In this document: piece after piece, positions 62,764-64,000 of the stretch
Layout: the number at the start of each line of letters is the position of its first letter
Numbering within the stretch: the stretch's first letter is position 1
NCBI GenBank assembly: GCA_020444475.1
Contig: JAHLKV010000005.1
Span: forward strand, 186,001 to 250,000
DNA length: 64,000 nt
Reading direction: 5' to 3'
Origin: a bacterium
GTDB taxonomy: Bacteria > Zixibacteria > MSB-5A5 > GN15 > FEB-12
Position numbers and translations under genes: made by a program
The notes under the pieces: model-generated
What the model was told of the DNA's origin: nothing
The model's input: the letters and a program-made list of their open reading frames with translations, nothing else
The model's database searches: none

Positions 62764-64000
62764 TTACAGGATGACGACCAGCTTGCCCATCTGCACCCGT
62801 CCCGAATCATGATCCTCAACCGTCCAGATGTAGATACCCGAGACAATCATCTGCGTATTGCGCGAGATGAGGTCCCATGTATTGTGATGGACGGTCGGAT
62901 CGGATGGAGCTTTGTTGTGATCCAGTTTGCGGATCAAATCACCGTCAAGCGAGAATATCTTGATCGTGCAGTTGGGAGGGAGATTCTCGAAATGAATACG
63001 CCGCAGGCGATCCGGAATGAAGAAACGCGGATTGCGCCCTTCGTACCCCTTGCCGATATAGTCGTCGTCGATCCGGTACGGATTCGGATAGATGTACACA
63101 TCGGGTAGCTCCTCGCCGAGTTGATTCTCCGATCCGGCCGCGTACGCCTCGATCGCTCGAAGCGTCCGTGAGGTTTCCAGCGGCTTGAGACCGGCGGCCG
63201 GGGACCCGAAGTCAAACGCCGTGACGGTCACGAAGTACGGCACGGTCGGCAGCAGTTTGTTGATTGTGTATTCGTACTCGTAATGTTTGAGGTAGCCGTC
63301 GGGAGTATAGTCCTCGTCGGTCAGCGGCGGGATCGGCTCGCGGGCGTCCGGATAGACTTTCCTGATACCCCCCGCAGCCGTCAGGCTCGAGGCATTGTAC
63401 TCATGCTTCACGAAGTAGAAGGCCGAGTCCGGAAAATCCGGGTGAATGTACGGGGCCACCGCCGAGTACCAGAGCGGGTCCCACACGCTGTCGGTGCAGG
63501 GATCATCGGCAGGTGCATACAGGCAGCGAAGTGAGTCGAGCGTAAATGGATGGTCCCGAAGCTCGAAACCGGGCTCCGGCTGCTTGCGGATGTTGAAGAC
63601 GTACTTATCATAGTTGTTGATGTCGTACGTGGACACGAGACTGAACGAAGCATCGCGATTGTCGCGGGCGAAATAGACATGGTATCCCTCGAAATCGTTG
63701 ATACCCGAGAAGATGTCGGTCGAGGTTTCAGATTCCTGACCGTTCCACCGCACCTTTAGTCCGCCCAGCGCCTGTTCCACCCACACCACCGGCGCCGGCG
63801 GCGGAGCCGCGGCCCGGTAGTCCGGCTCACCGTCCCCCTGATAATAAAACGTGTCGGAGTACGTTGGTACCCACTCGCCGTTTACGAACGATGAATCATA
63901 CACACACACCGTATATTTCCCCGCATACCCGTCACCGTCGGTATCAACTCCGGGGTTGTCGTACACCCATGATGCCCAGGTGGCATTGCGTACGAACTCC
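62764..64000 (-). CDS. Large secreted protein, C-terminal part (runs off right edge)
   Basis: About 412 C-terminal residues; the frame is open to base 64000, so the true start lies outside. Contains a GVDTDGDGYAGKYTV calcium-loop-like piece, fibronectin-type strands (WVEQALGGLKVRWNG ... FEGYHVYFARD), a YTINKLLPTVPYFVTVTAFDFG segment and a C-terminal VYIYPNPYRID ... IKIFSLDGDLIRKL ... SGIYIWTV domain of the FlgD/T9SS type. This is a diverged relative of the tails on the protease and anti-sigma proteins. Likely an outer-surface or extracellular protein; exact role unknown. Confidence 0.82.
   Translation of the reverse strand, partial: EFVRNATWASWVYDNPGVDTDGDGYAGKYTVCVYDSSFVNGEWVPTYSDTFYYQGDGEPDYRAAAPPPAPVVWVEQALGGLKVRWNGQESETSTDIFSGINDFEGYHVYFARDNRDASFSLVSTYDINNYDKYVFNIRKQPEPGFELRDHPFTLDSLRCLYAPADDPCTDSVWDPLWYSAVAPYIHPDFPDSAFYFVKHEYNASSLTAAGGIRKVYPDAREPIPPLTDEDYTPDGYLKHYEYEYTINKLLPTVPYFVTVTAFDFGSPAAGLKPLETSRTLRAIEAYAAGSENQLGEELPDVYIYPNPYRIDDDYIGKGYEGRNPRFFIPDRLRRIHFENLPPNCTIKIFSLDGDLIRKLDHNKAPSDPTVHHNTWDLISRNTQMIVSGIYIWTVEDHDSGRVQMGKLVVIL

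Overview
The window (about 58% GC by eye, almost wall-to-wall genes) reads like a chromosomal segment of an uncultivated Gram-negative bacterium of the FCB superphylum, most likely candidate division Zixibacteria or a close relative. This is inference. It rests on LptF/LptG permeases and an RND efflux pair (outer membrane), several exported proteins or lipoproteins ending in YPNPFNPTT-type C-terminal domains, a eukaryote/actinobacteria-style inositol-phosphate synthase, and many GC-rich palindromic repeats in nearly every long intergenic gap. No rRNA, plasmid, phage or insertion-sequence genes and no CRISPR array were seen.

Layout. 1-4710 (minus): a tightly overlapping operon tmk, S41 protease, TauE/SafE transporter, small membrane protein, HAD phosphatase, sugar nucleotidylyltransferase (cut by the left edge). 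4800-10986: inositol-3-phosphate synthase, TetR regulator, Tat-exported superoxide dismutase, a nucleotidyl-cyclase remnant, a PfkB kinase and a CDP-alcohol phosphatidyltransferase, separated by repeat clusters. 10985-16479 (plus): obg, dprA, HPr, enzyme I, phosphoglucose/phosphomannose isomerase, a DUF1858-type protein. 16568-19608: four translationally coupled membrane-protein genes of unknown function, then a lipoprotein, a sugar nucleotidylyltransferase, metK and ahcY. 24636-30411: methyltransferase, lptG, lptF (minus), then yhaM and fetAB (plus). 30838: tRNA-Ser(GGA), followed by two small paralogous unknown genes of AT-richer composition. 32155-36534: a giant subtilisin-like secreted protease. 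37517-43246: DUF3303 gene inside a repeat array, small secreted protein, FolE2, MFS transporter, and an acyl ligase plus ACP-GNAT fusion module. 43550-52056: lipoprotein hydrolase, CsaA, exported MsrA, an ECF sigma/anti-sigma pair whose anti-sigma carries a secretion-type C-terminal domain, beta-helix lipoprotein, GNAT, GYD-domain protein, DUF2156 protein and a polyferredoxin membrane protein. 52291-64000: BlaI/BlaR1-like pair with an 11-copy repeat tail, tRNA-dihydrouridine synthase, lipoprotein, RND pump with its adaptor, bacilliredoxin, and a secreted protein cut by the right edge.

Two window-wide themes stand out. First, many genes without a Shine-Dalgarno have a -35/17 bp/-10 promoter ending only 5 to 7 bases before the start codon, which predicts leaderless mRNAs (at 10866, 10985, 16568, 19676, 27957, 39597, 56789 and nearly so at 50947). 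Second, the intergenic repeats form families of GTAGG-headed hairpins with interchangeable, covarying stems. The best candidates for undescribed biology are the four-gene membrane cassette, the ligase/ACP-GNAT module, the BlaR1 with a 34-residue repeat tail, and the anti-sigma factor with a sorting-like domain.
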